A stretch of DNA of 64,000 nt from an uncultured Flavobacteriaceae bacterium (lineage in GTDB: Bacteria; Bacteroidota; Bacteroidia; Flavobacteriales; Flavobacteriaceae). Below are positions 37,061 through 45,887 of this stretch, piece by piece. The notes beneath the pieces are model-generated. The model had not been told where the DNA came from and did no database searches. It saw only the letters and a program-made list of their open reading frames with translations. Made by a program: the position numbers and the translations under genes. The stretch spans positions 62,001 through 126,000 of the forward strand of contig CALHGE010000023.1 in the NCBI GenBank assembly GCA_938029725.1, written 5' to 3'. Within the stretch, counting starts at the first letter, position 1. Each line of letters begins with the position of its first letter.

Positions 37061-38209
37061 ATGAACAAGATCGTAAAGTATATCTTAATAACTCTCTTAG
37101 TGTTAGCTGCATTGTGGGCAGCTGTATTTTTTATAAAATCAAATAGTAAATCTTCAACCACCTATGAAACTCAAAAGCCATTTATTTCGAGTATTGAAAA
37201 GAAGACCGTGGCTACAGGTAAATTGATTCCAGAAGACGAAGTGGAGATTAAACCTCAAATTTCAGGGATAATAGAAAAGATATATCTTGAAGAGGGAACG
37301 AAGGTAAAAGCTGGAGATTTAATCGCAAAGATTAAAATTGTACCTAATGAGCAATCCTTGAATCAAGCACGTGGAAGGGTTAGAAACGCTGAGATTGCTC
37401 TGAATAATACAAAAATAGAATACAATAGAAACAAAGCCTTATTTGATAAGGGAGTGATTTCTAGTCAAGCCTTTAATTCGCTTCAATTGCAATTTGATCA
37501 ATCTACGCAGGAGCTTCAAAATTCACAGGCTGATTATCAGATTATTCGCAAAGGCTCTGCTGGAGGTTCGGCATCAGCTAATACGAATATCAGAGCAACC
37601 GTGGCAGGTACAATTTTAGAGATTCCTGTTGAGGAAGGTGATCAGGTAATACAAAGTAATAATTTCAATGACGGCACTACGATTGCTTCTATAGCGGATC
37701 TAACCAAAATGATTTTTGAAGGTAAGGTTGATGAAGGAGAAGTCGGAAAACTAAAAGTAGGTACGGCACTGAAAATTACATTAGGCGCCCTTGAAGGGGT
37801 AGAGCTTGACGCTAAGTTGAAATTTATTGCGCCAAAAGGGCTAGAAGAAACAGGGGCAGTTCAATTTAAGATTGAAGGTGATGTAGATGTGAAAGGAGAC
37901 GTATTTATTCGAGCAGGATATAGTGCCAATGCGGCTATTGTTTTGGAGAAAAAAGAAGATATACTGGTTATCTCTGAGGCCTTACTGCAATTTGATAAGA
38001 AAACTAGTAAACCCTTCGTAGAGTTGTCTGTTGGAGATCAAAAATGGGAGCGAAAAGATATTGAAACAGGTATTTCTGATGGAGTCAATATCGAAATAGT
38101 ATCAGGCCTCACCGAAAGTGATGAAGTGAAGGAATGGAACAAAACAGAAGCTATCAAAAAGGGTGAAGAGGAAGAAGGTGAAAAGGATAGCGACGAAACC
38201 GAAGACTAA
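37061..38209 (+). CDS. periplasmic adaptor (MacA/HlyD family) 2
   Basis: A 382-residue membrane-fusion protein, clearly paralogous to the first adaptor in the locus (shared blocks such as KPQISGIIEKIYLEEGTKV, FEGKVDEGEVGKLK and FIRAGYSANAAI). It has an N-terminal anchor (about residues 5-25), split lipoyl domain, helical hairpin and beta-barrel. The C-terminus is a run of Glu, Lys and Asp. It pairs by position with permeases 3 and 4 and the TolC protein downstream. Confidence 0.9.
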   Translation: MNKIVKYILITLLVLAALWAAVFFIKSNSKSSTTYETQKPFISSIEKKTVATGKLIPEDEVEIKPQISGIIEKIYLEEGTKVKAGDLIAKIKIVPNEQSLNQARGRVRNAEIALNNTKIEYNRNKALFDKGVISSQAFNSLQLQFDQSTQELQNSQADYQIIRKGSAGGSASANTNIRATVAGTILEIPVEEGDQVIQSNNFNDGTTIASIADLTKMIFEGKVDEGEVGKLKVGTALKITLGALEGVELDAKLKFIAPKGLEETGAVQFKIEGDVDVKGDVFIRAGYSANAAIVLEKKEDILVISEALLQFDKKTSKPFVELSVGDQKWERKDIETGISDGVNIEIVSGLTESDEVKEWNKTEAIKKGEEEEGEKDSDETED

Positions 38210-38277
38210 AACATTACCCCACAGTTGAGTAGGCGGGTCAATACATCAATCGATAAAGTAATAACAAAATAAATCAA

Positions 38278-39627
38278 ATGAAATTTAAACTAACAGCGCT
38301 ATTGCTGGTATTAGCAATGGGAATGGTATCCGCCCAACAGAAGAAATGGACGCTTCAAGAGTGTATTACGTATGCTGAAGAGAATAATATATCGATCGCA
38401 CAATTTGAGTTGGATTTGGAAAGTGCTAAAATCGATGAGTCTGATGCCTTCGGTAATTTTTTACCAGACGCAAATGCACAATTAAGATCTTCTGCAAATA
38501 CAGGTCTTTCATTTGATCCAACTACGGCTTTACCTGTTACAACTACAATATTAACAGCTAGCGGAGGTGTAAGTTCCTCAGTAAATATATTTAATGGTTT
38601 GCGCAATATTAATAGGCTAAGACGTGCCAAAATGAACTTATTGGCAAATCAGTATCGTCTAGATGACTTAAAGGATGATATTCGTTTAAACGTTGCCACC
38701 GCGTATTTGAATATAATTTCAAATAAAGAAACTTTAGTAACTCAAAAGGCGCAATATGAAGTTTCGGTTCAAGATGTTAAACGTACGGCCGAGTTGGTTG
38801 ATGCGGGTGTTTTGCCTAAAGGAGATTTGTTAGAAATTGAGGCTACTGCCGCAGTGCAAGAGCAACAAATCGTGAACTCAGAAAACGCAGTATTGATTTC
38901 TAGAATTAATTTGGCGCAACTTTTACAAATTACCGATTATGAGAATTTCGATGCAGCCGATGTTGATTTAGAAGTACCACCCTCTGAGGTTTTGAATAGA
39001 ACGCCGAAAGAAATTTTCGCTAAAGCATTAAGCTTTCGTAATGACATCAAATTTTCAGAGAGCAATGTAGGGCTTGCTGAACAAGATTTGAAAATTTCAA
39101 AAGGGGCTTTATTGCCAACACTTGGTGCCTTCTTTAATTACAATACGAGGTATTCTGATCAGGAAAGGTTTAATTCGCTAACAGGAATGTTGGAAAGAGA
39201 GAGTTTTGGCGACCAATTGTGGTTGAATGATGGCATTTCTTATGGAGCCCAATTAAACGTTCCTATTTTTAATCGCTTTGCAAATAGGAATAATATCAAA
39301 CGTTCTAAAATTAATGTACTGAGGTCTCAATTACAATTGGAGCAGAATAAATTGGATTTAGAGACCGATATTAATCAAGTCTATGTAGATGTTAAAAGTT
39401 TTGCTAAAGCCTACGAAGCATCTCTAAAAACGCTTGATGCAACACGTTTGGCCTATCAGTATTCGAAAGAACGTTATGATGTGGGTTTAATGAACGCGTT
39501 TGAATACAGTCAGTCACAATCGCGTGTTGATAATGCGGAAGCTGATGCAATACGAACGAAATACAATTATATTTTCAGATTGAAAGTGTTGGAGTTCTAT
39601 TTCGGAATTCCTATCACCTTGAATTAA
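38278..39627 (+). CDS. TolC family outer-membrane efflux protein
   Basis: A 449-residue outer-membrane channel with a signal peptide (MKFKLTALLLVLAMGMVSAQ) and two OEP repeats (about residues 25-210 and 235-445) of long helices. The LNVPIFNRFANR strand region and NAFEYSQSQSRVDNAEAD near the end are typical. It is the only outer-membrane factor for the exporter locus and is its last gene, closed by a terminator. Confidence 0.92.
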   Translation: MKFKLTALLLVLAMGMVSAQQKKWTLQECITYAEENNISIAQFELDLESAKIDESDAFGNFLPDANAQLRSSANTGLSFDPTTALPVTTTILTASGGVSSSVNIFNGLRNINRLRRAKMNLLANQYRLDDLKDDIRLNVATAYLNIISNKETLVTQKAQYEVSVQDVKRTAELVDAGVLPKGDLLEIEATAAVQEQQIVNSENAVLISRINLAQLLQITDYENFDAADVDLEVPPSEVLNRTPKEIFAKALSFRNDIKFSESNVGLAEQDLKISKGALLPTLGAFFNYNTRYSDQERFNSLTGMLERESFGDQLWLNDGISYGAQLNVPIFNRFANRNNIKRSKINVLRSQLQLEQNKLDLETDINQVYVDVKSFAKAYEASLKTLDATRLAYQYSKERYDVGLMNAFEYSQSQSRVDNAEADAIRTKYNYIFRLKVLEFYFGIPITLN

Positions 39628-39645
39628 TTATCTCAGTTACAGTAT

Positions 39646-39685
39646 AAAAGACCCACTAGCTTTGAAAGAAGTTTGTGGGTCTTTT
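39646..39685 (+). terminator. intrinsic terminator after tolC-like gene
   Basis: An 11-bp stem (AAAAGACCCAC with GTGGGTCTTTT) around an 18-nt loop, with T-run. It closes the exporter locus just before the tsaB promoter. Confidence 0.8.
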
Positions 39686-39705
39686 ATGTTTCAAACATAA
39701 GAGCA

Positions 39706-39713
39706 TATCTTTG
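39706..39713 (+). promoter_or_regulatory. -7 element directly before tsaB
   Basis: TATCTTTG ends only 6 bases before the tsaB ATG at 39720, so transcription probably starts at or very near the start codon. Confidence 0.5.
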
Positions 39714-39719
39714 TCTGAT

Positions 39720-40415
39720 ATGGCAGTGATTTTAAATTTAGAAACAGCTACTACAAATTGTTCGGTAAGCCTTGCTAAAGATGGCGAGACTATCGCTATT
39801 AAAGAGCACAATACCCCTAACTATTCACATTCCGAACAACTTCATGTTTTTATACAAGAAGTTTTGAAAGAAGCTGCAGTTTCTTTTAGCGATATAGACG
39901 CTGTAGCAGTTAGTAAAGGCCCCGGTTCTTATACGGGTCTTCGTATTGGTGTTTCCGCAGCAAAGGGGCTCTGTTTTTCTCTAGATATCCCACTAATATC
40001 AATCCCGACATTAGAGAGTTTGGCACAGCAATCAAAATCCAAAGATGTCAATTTTATTATTCCGCTTTTAGATGCGAGACGAATGGAAGTGTATTCTCAA
40101 GTTTTTGACGGTCGAAAACAAGCTATTAGAGAAACCTTAGCAGAAATTATTGATGAGAATTCATTCGCTGAATATGCAGACAAAGGAAATGTACTACTCA
40201 TCGGAAGCGGCGCAGAGAAATGTAAAGATCTATTAACAAGCCCTAATTTCATTTACGACCTTTCTGCAGTGCCTTCAACAGACAACATGGCTGTACTATC
40301 TTTTAAAAAATTTAGGGCTAGTGACTTCGAAAATCTTGCCTATTTCGAGCCTTATTATTTAAAAGACTTCATAATCCAGACAAAGAAAAAAGCTGAGGTA
40401 TCCACTCCAAAATAA
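39720..40415 (+). CDS. tsaB: tRNA threonylcarbamoyladenosine biosynthesis protein TsaB
   Basis: A 231-residue ASKHA-fold partner of TsaD in the t6A modification of tRNAs that read ANN codons. The N-terminus AVILNLETATTNCSVSLA and the block VAVSKGPGSYTGLRIGVSAAKG are diagnostic. The reading frame is open from 39675, but the promoter box at 39706-39713 and family alignment place the start at ATG 39720, which may make the mRNA nearly leaderless. It ends 2 bases from the convergent mscS-like gene. Confidence 0.95.
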   Translation: MAVILNLETATTNCSVSLAKDGETIAIKEHNTPNYSHSEQLHVFIQEVLKEAAVSFSDIDAVAVSKGPGSYTGLRIGVSAAKGLCFSLDIPLISIPTLESLAQQSKSKDVNFIIPLLDARRMEVYSQVFDGRKQAIRETLAEIIDENSFAEYADKGNVLLIGSGAEKCKDLLTSPNFIYDLSAVPSTDNMAVLSFKKFRASDFENLAYFEPYYLKDFIIQTKKKAEVSTPK

Positions 40416-40417
40416 AC

Positions 40418-41239
40418 TTAAGACTTCATGTGAACATCGCGCTGTGGAAATGGTATTTCAATACCGGCAGCATCAAATCGCCGTTTTGCCTCTTCTATAA
40501 CATAAAAATGTGCAGGCCAGAATACAGCGGTATTTGCCCAGAAACGCAAGGTTAAATTCACTGCGCTATCACCTAGTCCGTCTACATAAACCTCAGGAAC
40601 CGGTTCTTTTAATATATTTTCATTATTCGCACATATGTGTAATAAGAGGTCTTTAGCCTCCTTTAAATTCGAGCCATAACCAACTCCGATTTTTATATTG
40701 TCTCTTCGGGTAGGCATCATACTGTAATTGAGAACATTTTCATTAGATAATTTACCGTTAGGGAGAATGGCAATTTGATTGCCGAAGGTGATTAATTTGG
40801 TGTAAAAAATGGTGATTTCCTTTACCGTTCCGTCAAGTCCTTGAGCAGAGATAAAATCTCCTACTTTAAAAGGCTTAAAAAGTAGAATAAGTACGCCGCC
40901 GGCAAAGTTTGATAAAGATCCTTGCAGCGCTAAACCGATAGCAAGACCTGCAGCACCAATAATAGCAATAAGTGATGACGACTGCACGCCTAGTTGTGAT
41001 ATAACAAGAACAAATAATAAAATTTTAAGAGCGATATTGATAAAGCTTCTTAGGAAATTTTCTAAAGTAAGGTCGTAGTCTTTTTCTTGAAAGAACTTGC
41101 GAACTAATTTATTTGTCAATTGAATGAGCCATAGCCCTAAGATGAGAATTACAATAGCCATAGTAAGATTAGGTAATATTTCCCATGCCCAATTGATGGC
41201 GTTTTTGGCGTGTTCTTTATAATTTGTTAATTCTTCCAT
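40418..41239 (-). CDS. MscS family small-conductance mechanosensitive channel
   Basis: A 273-residue channel that opens under membrane tension to release solutes. It has three membrane helices. The pore helix carries the Gly/Ala pattern of MscS (GAAGLAIGLALQGSLSNFAGG, quoted here in part as LAIGLALQGSLSNF, about residues 92-115), followed by FKPFKVGDFI. The C-terminal beta and alpha/beta domains end at FPQRDVHMKS. Length is close to E. coli MscS (286). It is monocistronic with its own promoter. Confidence 0.94.
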   Translation of the reverse strand: MEELTNYKEHAKNAINWAWEILPNLTMAIVILILGLWLIQLTNKLVRKFFQEKDYDLTLENFLRSFINIALKILLFVLVISQLGVQSSSLIAIIGAAGLAIGLALQGSLSNFAGGVLILLFKPFKVGDFISAQGLDGTVKEITIFYTKLITFGNQIAILPNGKLSNENVLNYSMMPTRRDNIKIGVGYGSNLKEAKDLLLHICANNENILKEPVPEVYVDGLGDSAVNLTLRFWANTAVFWPAHFYVIEEAKRRFDAAGIEIPFPQRDVHMKS

Positions 41240-41290
41240 GTGGCAAGTTTTCGTCCCCTTTACCTTCGCTTAATTAATTTTGAAGGTCTG

Positions 41291-41324
41291 CAAAGTTACC
41301 TTAAATTCATTTGGTTGCGAGCAA
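41291..41324 (-). promoter_or_regulatory. promoter of the mscS-like gene
   Basis: On the minus strand TAACTTTG (41298-41291) with TTG at 41324-41322, spacer 23 bases, about 50 bases upstream of the ATG. Confidence 0.55.
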
Positions 41325-41678
41325 ATTATCAGATATGAAATATATTTTTTTTCTGTTTTTAAGAAGTTTAAAAACGCGTTTTTTTTACGGTAATCATCAC
41401 GATTTCGTCAAGAGAATACCCTTTGTTAGAGCCTGTCAGAATACTTTTTTTACGCATCTAAAGGTCTATAGTACTTATGTATGGTTCTGAATGCCCAGTT
41501 TTTTAAATTACAGGAAACGAATTCAGCGTTCACTAAGGTGAACTTTGGTTATTAGGCGTGTAGGGTATGTTTATGGGGCTGACTTGTATTTTTTATATGT
41601 AAAAATCAACTTATATTAGTAGGCTATAGCATTGAATTTATGTGGCGTACTCAAATAGGTCAGTACATAGCGGCATAA
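41325..41678. other. AT-rich non-coding stretch
   Basis: About 350 bases between the mscS promoter and the dodecin terminator. I see several poly-T/poly-A runs and a 6-bp hairpin (GTTCAC-TAAG-GTGAAC near 41.53 kb), but no convincing reading frame, RNA or repeat. Confidence 0.4.
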
Positions 41679-41710
41679 AAAAAGCATCCAACAGAAGAAG
41701 GATGCTTTTT
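41679..41710 (-). terminator. intrinsic terminator of the dodecin gene
   Basis: An 11-bp stem (AAAAAGCATCC with GGATGCTTTTT), 10-nt loop, T-run on the minus strand, 22 bases after the dodecin stop. Confidence 0.85.
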
Positions 41711-41731
41711 GAAAATTTTGATTTGTAAAAA

Positions 41732-41932
41732 TTACTTTACCTCAAAAGTAATTTTGACGTTTACTCGAAAATCGGTTACTTCACCATTGTCGACACTTGC
41801 GCTTTGCTCTTGAATGTAAACTGAACGAATATTTTTCACAGATTTAGATGCTTGTGTAACTGCCTTTTTTGTTGCGTCTTCCCAACTTTTTTCTGAATTT
41901 GCTAATACTTCGATAACTTTTAAAATTGCCAT
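41732..41932 (-). CDS. dodecin family flavin-binding protein
   Basis: A 66-residue protein that forms dodecameric flavin-storage shells. The sequence MAILKVIEVLANSEKSWEDA, the middle VKNIRSVYIQEQSA and the final RVNVKITFEVK are typical of dodecin. Start is ATG at 41932; a longer in-frame start at 41959 adds nine residues not seen in the family. It is a single gene with its own terminator. Confidence 0.9.
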   Translation of the reverse strand: MAILKVIEVLANSEKSWEDATKKAVTQASKSVKNIRSVYIQEQSASVDNGEVTDFRVNVKITFEVK

Positions 41933-42134
41933 AATTATTGATTTAGTGTTCGCCAACAAGTTAGCTAATAATATTAGGAAACTTGAGAATTACGATAGCT
42001 AATTTATTGCAAAAAGCTTGAGTTTAACTTAAAATACAACCCTATGACGATCTCATTTTAGTAAAAAATTGGTTTGGATACTAGATCAAAATCTTCTACC
42101 CGTTTTATGTATTGGTATTTTAAGTTTTTCTTTG

Positions 42135-43049
42135 CTACCCATTTACGGCTACAACCTCATTGATGCGATCTCCCATCATATTCTTAAGCATTGTTTCGAT
42201 ACCGTTCTTAAGGGTGAAAGTAGACGATGGGCAGCCACTACACGCGCCTTGTAAAATCACATTAACCGTCTTCGTTTCTTTTTCATACGATTGAAAGAGA
42301 ATGTTTCCGCCATCACTTGCAACAGCTGGTTTTACATATTCTTCCAAAATATCAATGATTTCAAGAGATGTGTCATCAAAATTTTGATTTTGAGTAGGTT
42401 GACTAGATACCGTTTTTTGTGCTTCCGGTTTGTGTTGTGCTTGAATGTCAATAGAAACTACATCTTTTCCTTCTGCAATATAATTGCGAATAAGTTCACG
42501 CAATTCCATGGTAATATCATCCCATTCGGCAACGTCGTATTTACTGACAGATACATAGTTTTCATCTAAAAAAACTTGTTTAACAAAAGGAAATTGAAAG
42601 AGCGCCATTGCCAAGCCTGAATCTTTAGCCTCGTCTATATTTTTAAATTCAAATGTCGCAGGAACTATTTTTCGACTCGCTACAAACTTCATTGTTGAAG
42701 GGTTGGGCGTTACTTCAGCATAGACGGTAACGGCAACTGGCGTTGTTTTTGCTTCTTCTATGAGTATGGGTTCACCAGAATTTAAGTATTCAACCAATTG
42801 CTGTGCAACTTCATCTTTTACATCTGACCATTCTACAATATCAAAACGTTCAAGGCCAATGAAATTACCTGATATATATACGGTTTTAATAAATGGCAGA
42901 TAGAACAATTGTTGCGCCAAGGGTGAGTTTTTGGCATCATCAATATTCTTAAACTCATGATTTGCACCAGTGGTTATAAAGTGATTCGTTTCGAATTTTA
43001 ATATGTTGGGGTTATTGGTTTCTACGACAGTAATTGAATACTCCTTCAT
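42135..43049 (-). CDS. NifU/Nfu family iron-sulfur carrier with duplicated Nfu_N domain
   Basis: A 304-residue iron-sulfur cluster carrier. Two tandem Nfu N-terminal domains are visible by repeat: NILKFETNHFITTG with FLPFIKTVYISGNFIGL (about residues 14-65), and STMKFVASRKIVPAT with FQFPFVKQVFLDENYVSV (about 117-170). After a linker (about 195-225), the C-terminal NifU domain carries the cluster motif GACSGCPSS. Single-domain Nfu proteins are about 190 residues; the duplication explains the extra length. It acts in delivery of Fe-S clusters to apoproteins. Confidence 0.92.
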   Translation of the reverse strand: MKEYSITVVETNNPNILKFETNHFITTGANHEFKNIDDAKNSPLAQQLFYLPFIKTVYISGNFIGLERFDIVEWSDVKDEVAQQLVEYLNSGEPILIEEAKTTPVAVTVYAEVTPNPSTMKFVASRKIVPATFEFKNIDEAKDSGLAMALFQFPFVKQVFLDENYVSVSKYDVAEWDDITMELRELIRNYIAEGKDVVSIDIQAQHKPEAQKTVSSQPTQNQNFDDTSLEIIDILEEYVKPAVASDGGNILFQSYEKETKTVNVILQGACSGCPSSTFTLKNGIETMLKNMMGDRINEVVAVNG

Positions 43050-43065
43050 TGCTTTTAATTTTCAA

Positions 43066-43073
43066 CAAAAATA
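43066..43073 (-). promoter_or_regulatory. putative -7 element for nfu
   Basis: TATTTTTG on the minus strand, 16 bases before the nfu ATG. No TTG at the expected -33 spacing. Confidence 0.35.
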
Positions 43074-43305
43074 CGAAGTAAATCTAGATATAGCTTGTTC
43101 ATATTTTATTGAAGGACATGAATTTTAGAACCAATAAAATGGGGATACCAGTAACAAAAGAATGGGAAGATTGAATTTTTACCGGCGCTTCGTATTTTTT
43201 TAAAGAATCAGGTATCAGATTACCCGTATATTTGAATATAATATTGTGCCATTTCATCCGTTATACTTTGTGTTTAGTAGATTGAACAATAGCCACATAT
43301 AATCA

Positions 43306-44301
43306 ATGAAAAATCTTTTAATAGTCGTTTTTGCTTTTCTTGCCTTTGGTAATCAATCATCTGCTCAAGAAGGTATTCCTGTATATTTTGATTATTTAGC
43401 GGACAACTACTATCTGGTATATCCTTCTATGGCGGGTATTGGTGAAGGAGGAAAAATACGAGGTACCATCAGAAAACAATGGTTCAATGTTGATGAAGCG
43501 CCGAGTTTGCAAACTTTGAATGCTCATTTTAGATTGGGAGACAGTAATAGTGGTATTGGTGCGATTGTTTTTAATGATGCCAACGGGTATCACTCACAAA
43601 CAGGTGTTAAATTGACCTATGCCCATCATTTAAAAATGGGTGGAGACGAGCGTTATTTAAATCAACTTTCATTCGGCCTAAGCGCTGGGTTATTACAAAG
43701 TAATTTAGATGAGTCAGAATTTCGTTCTGTAATTCAAGATCCCGTAATAACAGGATCGAACAACAGTGTAAGTTATTATAATGTTGACGTGGGCATGTCT
43801 TACAGTAAAATGGAGTTTTATGCGCATTTTGCGGCACTGAATCTTTTAGGGAGTGGTAGAGACTTGTATTCAGCGATAGAATTTGATAACCTCCGCAGAT
43901 ATCTCATTTCCGCAGGTTATGTTTTTGGAAAGAATGAAGTGCAAATTGAGCCGTCGGTTCTATTTCAAATGACAGATTTCACCAAAGAGAAAACGATAGA
44001 TATGAATCTCAAAATTTACAAAGATGTAGATTTTGGAAAAATATGGGGCGGTGTATCATACCGCAGAAGTTTTGATGGAGCCCAATTTCAAACGAACGGC
44101 ACTTTTGGTGAGCAAAGACTTCAATTGTTTACACCGATTGTTGGTGCCAATATTGGTCAATTTTTACTGTCTTATAATTATTCTTATCAAATAGGAGATA
44201 TTCGTTTTGATAATGGGGGATTTCACCAAATCACTTTAGGTTACGATTTCGGACAAACCGAAAGAAAATATGATTGTTACTGCCCAGCGGCGCAAAATTA
44301 A
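43306..44301 (+). CDS. PorP/SprF family outer-membrane protein (orphan)
   Basis: A 331-residue predicted outer-membrane beta-barrel with a signal peptide (MKNLLIVVFAFLAFGNQSSAQ). The family pattern is visible: PVYFDYLADNYYLVYPSMAG near the N-terminus, and the C-terminal strand HQITLGYDFG. PorP/SprF proteins help T9SS deliver type-B cargo. Unlike the copy at 55 kb, this one has no adjacent cargo or OmpA gene; its neighbours are nfu and a convergent VWA gene. Confidence 0.82.
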   Translation: MKNLLIVVFAFLAFGNQSSAQEGIPVYFDYLADNYYLVYPSMAGIGEGGKIRGTIRKQWFNVDEAPSLQTLNAHFRLGDSNSGIGAIVFNDANGYHSQTGVKLTYAHHLKMGGDERYLNQLSFGLSAGLLQSNLDESEFRSVIQDPVITGSNNSVSYYNVDVGMSYSKMEFYAHFAALNLLGSGRDLYSAIEFDNLRRYLISAGYVFGKNEVQIEPSVLFQMTDFTKEKTIDMNLKIYKDVDFGKIWGGVSYRRSFDGAQFQTNGTFGEQRLQLFTPIVGANIGQFLLSYNYSYQIGDIRFDNGGFHQITLGYDFGQTERKYDCYCPAAQN

Positions 44302-44395
44302 AAAAAAATGGGCCTAGCTTTAAAGTAGCACAGACCCACAAACGAAACAGCAACCAATTGCGTTCAACAATTTTATCTGATTGCAAATTAAATGC

Positions 44396-45571
44396 CTAGT
44401 CCCAGGTGTAATTTTTTAGTTTAGCTTGTCTTTGAATAGCTTCTATCATTGCATTCTCCAACTCTCCTTTTGAACCTTCTTTTTGATTCTCAGAAATAAA
44501 CGCTTCTCGTTTTTTGTTAAGTTCTTGAATTTCTTTCTGAATCTTTACTCGGTCTGATTTCTTTAGGTCGATATAAAATGTAATTTCAGAATCAGATTTA
44601 CCTTTTAGTTCTTTTGGAAGTTCGCTCTTCTCAATCTTTGCTACATCAAAATTCTTGTCGTCAGAAGCATCAACCAAATCCCAAGAAGAATTGCTGTAGA
44701 GTCGTGAAGATTTGCTAACCGCTCTTTTAACTGCAACAACCTCTTCCATTTCCATGGCATTGGAATCTTGAACCGATTGCATGTTCATTTTTGCCGCACC
44801 CATAGCCCCATACGAAATATAGGTCTTGTTCAGTTTTGAATTGAGTTTAATGATAAGTTTATCATATGGAGTATCGATATGAACTACTTGACGGTTATGG
44901 TCAATGGCAATATATTCACCACCCGAAAGTTTTGCACCGTTCTTCCAACCTGTAGTAATGCCTTGTTCATAATTTCCACAGAAAATAGTATTCACAACAA
45001 CATCTTTTTCCTTGGCATTTGTGACGGCATCTTTATAGTCTAATTTTCCTTGTGTAAACGGTTCATTTCCAGCAATGAAAATTAATTTTAGATTATCAGT
45101 ATTCTTGCCCCAGTCCAATTGCTGTAAAGAGGTTTGAATTACTTCTCCGCAATATTCTTCTCCACCATTGGTGGTCAAAGAAAATAACTTTTCAGAAATC
45201 TCATCCAAATCACCACTGAAGTCGAGTACTTGCTGTATATACCCTTCTCTTGACGATAAATAATCATTACCATATTGATATAATGCAATTTGTAAATTTG
45301 GACCTGCGTCGCTGCCGCATTTTGCATGTGTGAATTTATTTACAATGTCCCAAAGTTGTGCCTTGGCTTGATTAATTAGGCCATCCATACTATTACTGGT
45401 GTCGAGTAATAGGGCGATTTTAACCGTATTGCTCGCTTCTTTCTCTACAAGTACTGGAGCTTGAGTGATAAGAGGTAGACTCGTTTTTTTTGATTTCAAC
45501 TCGCAAGCATAAGCGGAGGAAACCGCTAGGGCCATTAAGCCCATTCCTAAAAATTGTTTTACATTTTTCAT
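44396..45571 (-). CDS. secreted von Willebrand factor A domain protein
   Basis: A 391-residue protein with a signal peptide (MKNVKQFLGMGLMALAVSSAYA; the following ACELK might instead be read as a lipobox-like Cys, but the -3 position is poor). The VWA domain (about residues 48-245) has the metal site DTSNSM and later SLTTNGGEEYCG and IFIAGNEPF. The C-terminal third (about 270-390) is charged and helical (KIQKEIQELNKKREAF) and is not recognised. The role is unknown; VWA domains mediate metal-dependent protein contacts. Confidence 0.85.
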   Translation of the reverse strand: MKNVKQFLGMGLMALAVSSAYACELKSKKTSLPLITQAPVLVEKEASNTVKIALLLDTSNSMDGLINQAKAQLWDIVNKFTHAKCGSDAGPNLQIALYQYGNDYLSSREGYIQQVLDFSGDLDEISEKLFSLTTNGGEEYCGEVIQTSLQQLDWGKNTDNLKLIFIAGNEPFTQGKLDYKDAVTNAKEKDVVVNTIFCGNYEQGITTGWKNGAKLSGGEYIAIDHNRQVVHIDTPYDKLIIKLNSKLNKTYISYGAMGAAKMNMQSVQDSNAMEMEEVVAVKRAVSKSSRLYSNSSWDLVDASDDKNFDVAKIEKSELPKELKGKSDSEITFYIDLKKSDRVKIQKEIQELNKKREAFISENQKEGSKGELENAMIEAIQRQAKLKNYTWD

Positions 45572-45887
45572 AGCTATGATTTTAGTTTTATTCCCGTCCT
45601 TCTTTTATGCGATAAACCTCGGCGGGCATTTGTTTATAAAAATTTTAGTGTTCACAGCATTGTGCGGTGAATATGTTCAAGGTGTTGGTGCTATTAATTA
45701 TGGTGTAAAACTATTCCCAAACTATTTCTAAAAAAACAGAGAATGAGTGAAAGCGACCTCTGAATGTGTAAACGTGCTTTTTGATTGCGTAAACCCAGAA
45801 AACAGATGCGTTTTGCGAAGCAGGGCGGTAAATTCTCATTTTTTAGTAAGACATAAATCCGCTAAGTTTACGCTGTATTAAAGACCT
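45572..45887. other. divergent intergenic region
   Basis: 316 bases between the divergent VWA and kinase genes. It must hold promoters in both directions, but no full TAnnTTTG match is seen; TAAGTTTA near 45.87 kb is one base off. No RNA structure recognised. Confidence 0.4.

Noticed and set aside
30056-39627. Possible antibiotic resistance island reading of the exporter locus
   Set aside because: Composition and operon structure match the surrounding core, there are no mobile genes, and MacB-like permeases in Bacteroidota have many roles.
41460-41640. Possible gene remnant in the mscS-dodecin gap
   Set aside because: No frame gives a recognisable protein segment on either strand.
42069-42254. 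Plus-strand frame of 61 codons over the 3' end of nfu
   Set aside because: Mostly antisense to nfu; no features of a protein.
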